A stretch of 64,000 bases of DNA. Origin: Castellaniella sp049650445. Lineage in GTDB: Bacteria > Pseudomonadota > Gammaproteobacteria > Burkholderiales > Burkholderiaceae_B. Location: assembly GCF_049650445.1 (NCBI RefSeq), contig NZ_JBASAD010000017.1, forward strand, positions 124,001-188,000, written 5' to 3'. The position numbers were made by a program, and so were the translations under genes. The first letter of the stretch is position 1, and every line of letters begins with the position of its first letter. The notes beneath the pieces are model-generated. The model had not been told where the DNA came from. It saw nothing but the letters and a program-made list of their open reading frames with translations, and made no database searches. Below are positions 63,089-64,000 of this stretch, piece after piece.

Positions 63089-63294
63089 AACAACCCGGAC
63101 GCGCAGGTAGCAATTGCCGGATCGCCGCTCGGTTGAGTGCCTGCATAAGGAGGATAAAATCGGGCGTTCGTTGTTCAATCGGTGATTGACCATGCCGCAG
63201 TGCCATCTCAACAACAAGAATGATGCGTTTCCCGCACCAGATGCATGAACGCCATACTGGAACAGTTCGCAAGAGCGGAAAGGTTTCCTGATCC

Positions 63295-63507
63295 ATGAAT
63301 GCGACCGTTATCCTGGGCATGCTCTGCGTGCACCTGATGTGCTTTTGCCTGATGTTCCTGCTGATCAGTGTCCGGCTGAATGGCAGGAAAATGGGTACGG
63401 ACGTCTTTGCCGCCGGTCACCTTCTGCTCGGCCTGGCTTATTTCCTGCAGTTGATGGGAGGTGCGCCCGGCTGGGGGGTGAGGAGTTTGAGGCGACCTTC
63501 TCGATGA
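63295..63507 (+). pseudogene. N-terminal remnant of a membrane signalling protein (diguanylate-cyclase-like)
   Basis: The 70-residue ORF (MNATVILGMLCVHLMCFCLM, FLLISVRLNGRKMGTDVF, HLLLGLAYFLQLMGGAPGW) resembles the start of multi-helix membrane sensors attached to GGDEF domains, but it ends in unrelated RSLRRPSR. In the frame shifted by two, immediately after GGAPGW, the DNA reads LGGEEF, possibly the cyclase motif after an internal deletion. The rest of such a protein is missing. Confidence 0.4.
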
Positions 63508-63606
63508 GATCACTGATTTTGCTTTTAGGAAATCTCATGCAATATGGAGGCTTTGGCGCGGCCACGAACCGTGGGCGCCAGTTTTCCAAGACGACTGGAC
63601 GATGGA

Positions 63607-64000
63607 ATGAATCCAATGTTTGACTTGAATGCTTCCGGCCCAGGCGGCGGGATCGAGGTGCGGGATGCGACCCCGGAGGATGTCGCAGCCATCCAGCGCA
63701 TCTACGCGCATCATGTGCTCAACGGCATCGCGACCTTCGAAGAAATTCCTCCCTCGGTCGATGAGATGTCAGACCGGCGCGCCGCCGTCTTGCAGGGCGG
63801 GCTGCCGTACCTGGTGGCGCAGGTAAGCGGCAAGGTGGTGGGCTATTGCTATGCGACCGCCTATCGTCCGCGCCCCGCCTATCAGTACACCATCGAAAAC
63901 TCCGTCTACGTCGAAGACGGCATGGACGGCAGAGGGGTGGGCAGCACGCTCTTGCGTGCGCTGATTGCGCGGTGTGAGCAGGGGCCGTGGCGTCAGATGG
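63607..64000 (+). CDS. GNAT N-acetyltransferase, phosphinothricin acetyltransferase-like (partial)
   Basis: The frame continues off the right edge, so only the first 131 codons are seen. It contains the PAT/Bar-type sequence IEVRDATPEDVAAIQRIYAH, HHVLNGIATFEEIPPSVDEM, then GKVVGYCYATAYRPRPAYQY, TIENSVYVEDGMDGRGVGST. GRGVGSTLL is the acetyl-CoA loop. Members acetylate phosphinothricin or methionine sulfoximine/sulfone. The first ATG is at 63607; another at 63616 has better ribosome-binding-site spacing. Confidence 0.85.
   Translation, partial: MNPMFDLNASGPGGGIEVRDATPEDVAAIQRIYAHHVLNGIATFEEIPPSVDEMSDRRAAVLQGGLPYLVAQVSGKVVGYCYATAYRPRPAYQYTIENSVYVEDGMDGRGVGSTLLRALIARCEQGPWRQM

Overview
The window is a GC-rich, densely packed chromosomal segment of a betaproteobacterium, most likely an Alcaligenaceae/Burkholderiales-type organism (the genus cannot be fixed from sequence alone). 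The evidence is the betaproteobacterial gene orders (tig-clpP-clpX-lon, iscRSUA, purL-guaB/guaA), the high GC with many GTG starts and ATGA overlaps, the TRAP and NMT1/SsuA-type uptake systems, and the usual long antisense shadow ORFs.

Layout. 1-2.6 kb: the start of a MexEF-type RND efflux operon, divergent from a LysR regulator. 2.6-8.8 kb: tRNA-Leu(UAG), then the protein quality-control block tig-clpP-clpX-lon, with a heat-shock-type promoter and a terminator-like hairpin ahead of lon. 8.8-13.2 kb: lexA, an aromatic aminotransferase and uvrB. 13.3-16.7 kb: a low-molecular-weight tyrosine phosphatase and a short isc operon (iscR, iscS, a highly atypical iscU, iscA), followed by a TetR fragment. 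16.7-22.3 kb: lysS, prfB with its programmed +1 frameshift, a TDT-family transporter and a chemoreceptor. 22.4-30 kb: a DctPQM TRAP system, a hemerythrin-like protein, and an SsuABC/TauABC-like ABC operon with an additional periplasmic protein. 30-41 kb: infA with a long leader, two coupled DMT transporters, recJ with an overlapping upstream gene of unknown role, lolC/E-lolD, tatD and comEC. 41-48.5 kb: a complete branched-chain 2-oxoacid dehydrogenase operon (E1alpha, E1beta, E2, E3), an alpha/beta hydrolase, a PHP phosphoesterase and greB. 48.5-58.3 kb: purL, guaB, an M20 amidohydrolase, an MFS transporter and guaA, i.e. de novo purine/GMP synthesis.

58.3-64 kb looks different. Intergenic DNA is visibly richer in A+T and gene density is lower. 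The genes are accessory: a small membrane protein, a PhoD-like phosphatase without an export signal, an ACT protein, an ArsR/AHSA1/VOC cassette, apparent gene fragments (an ACT half-domain, a truncated receptor/cyclase N-terminus, a possible regulator tail) and a GNAT acetyltransferase cut by the window edge. This reads as a variable region undergoing decay.

Most notable observation: the IscU encoded between normal-looking iscS and iscA has lost two of the three cluster-ligand cysteines, the conserved Asp and the HscA-recognition LPPVK motif. The operon also lacks hscB, hscA and fdx. The losses agree with each other and suggest a repurposed or cluster-free IscU-fold protein. No wholly unknown multi-gene system was identified with confidence.
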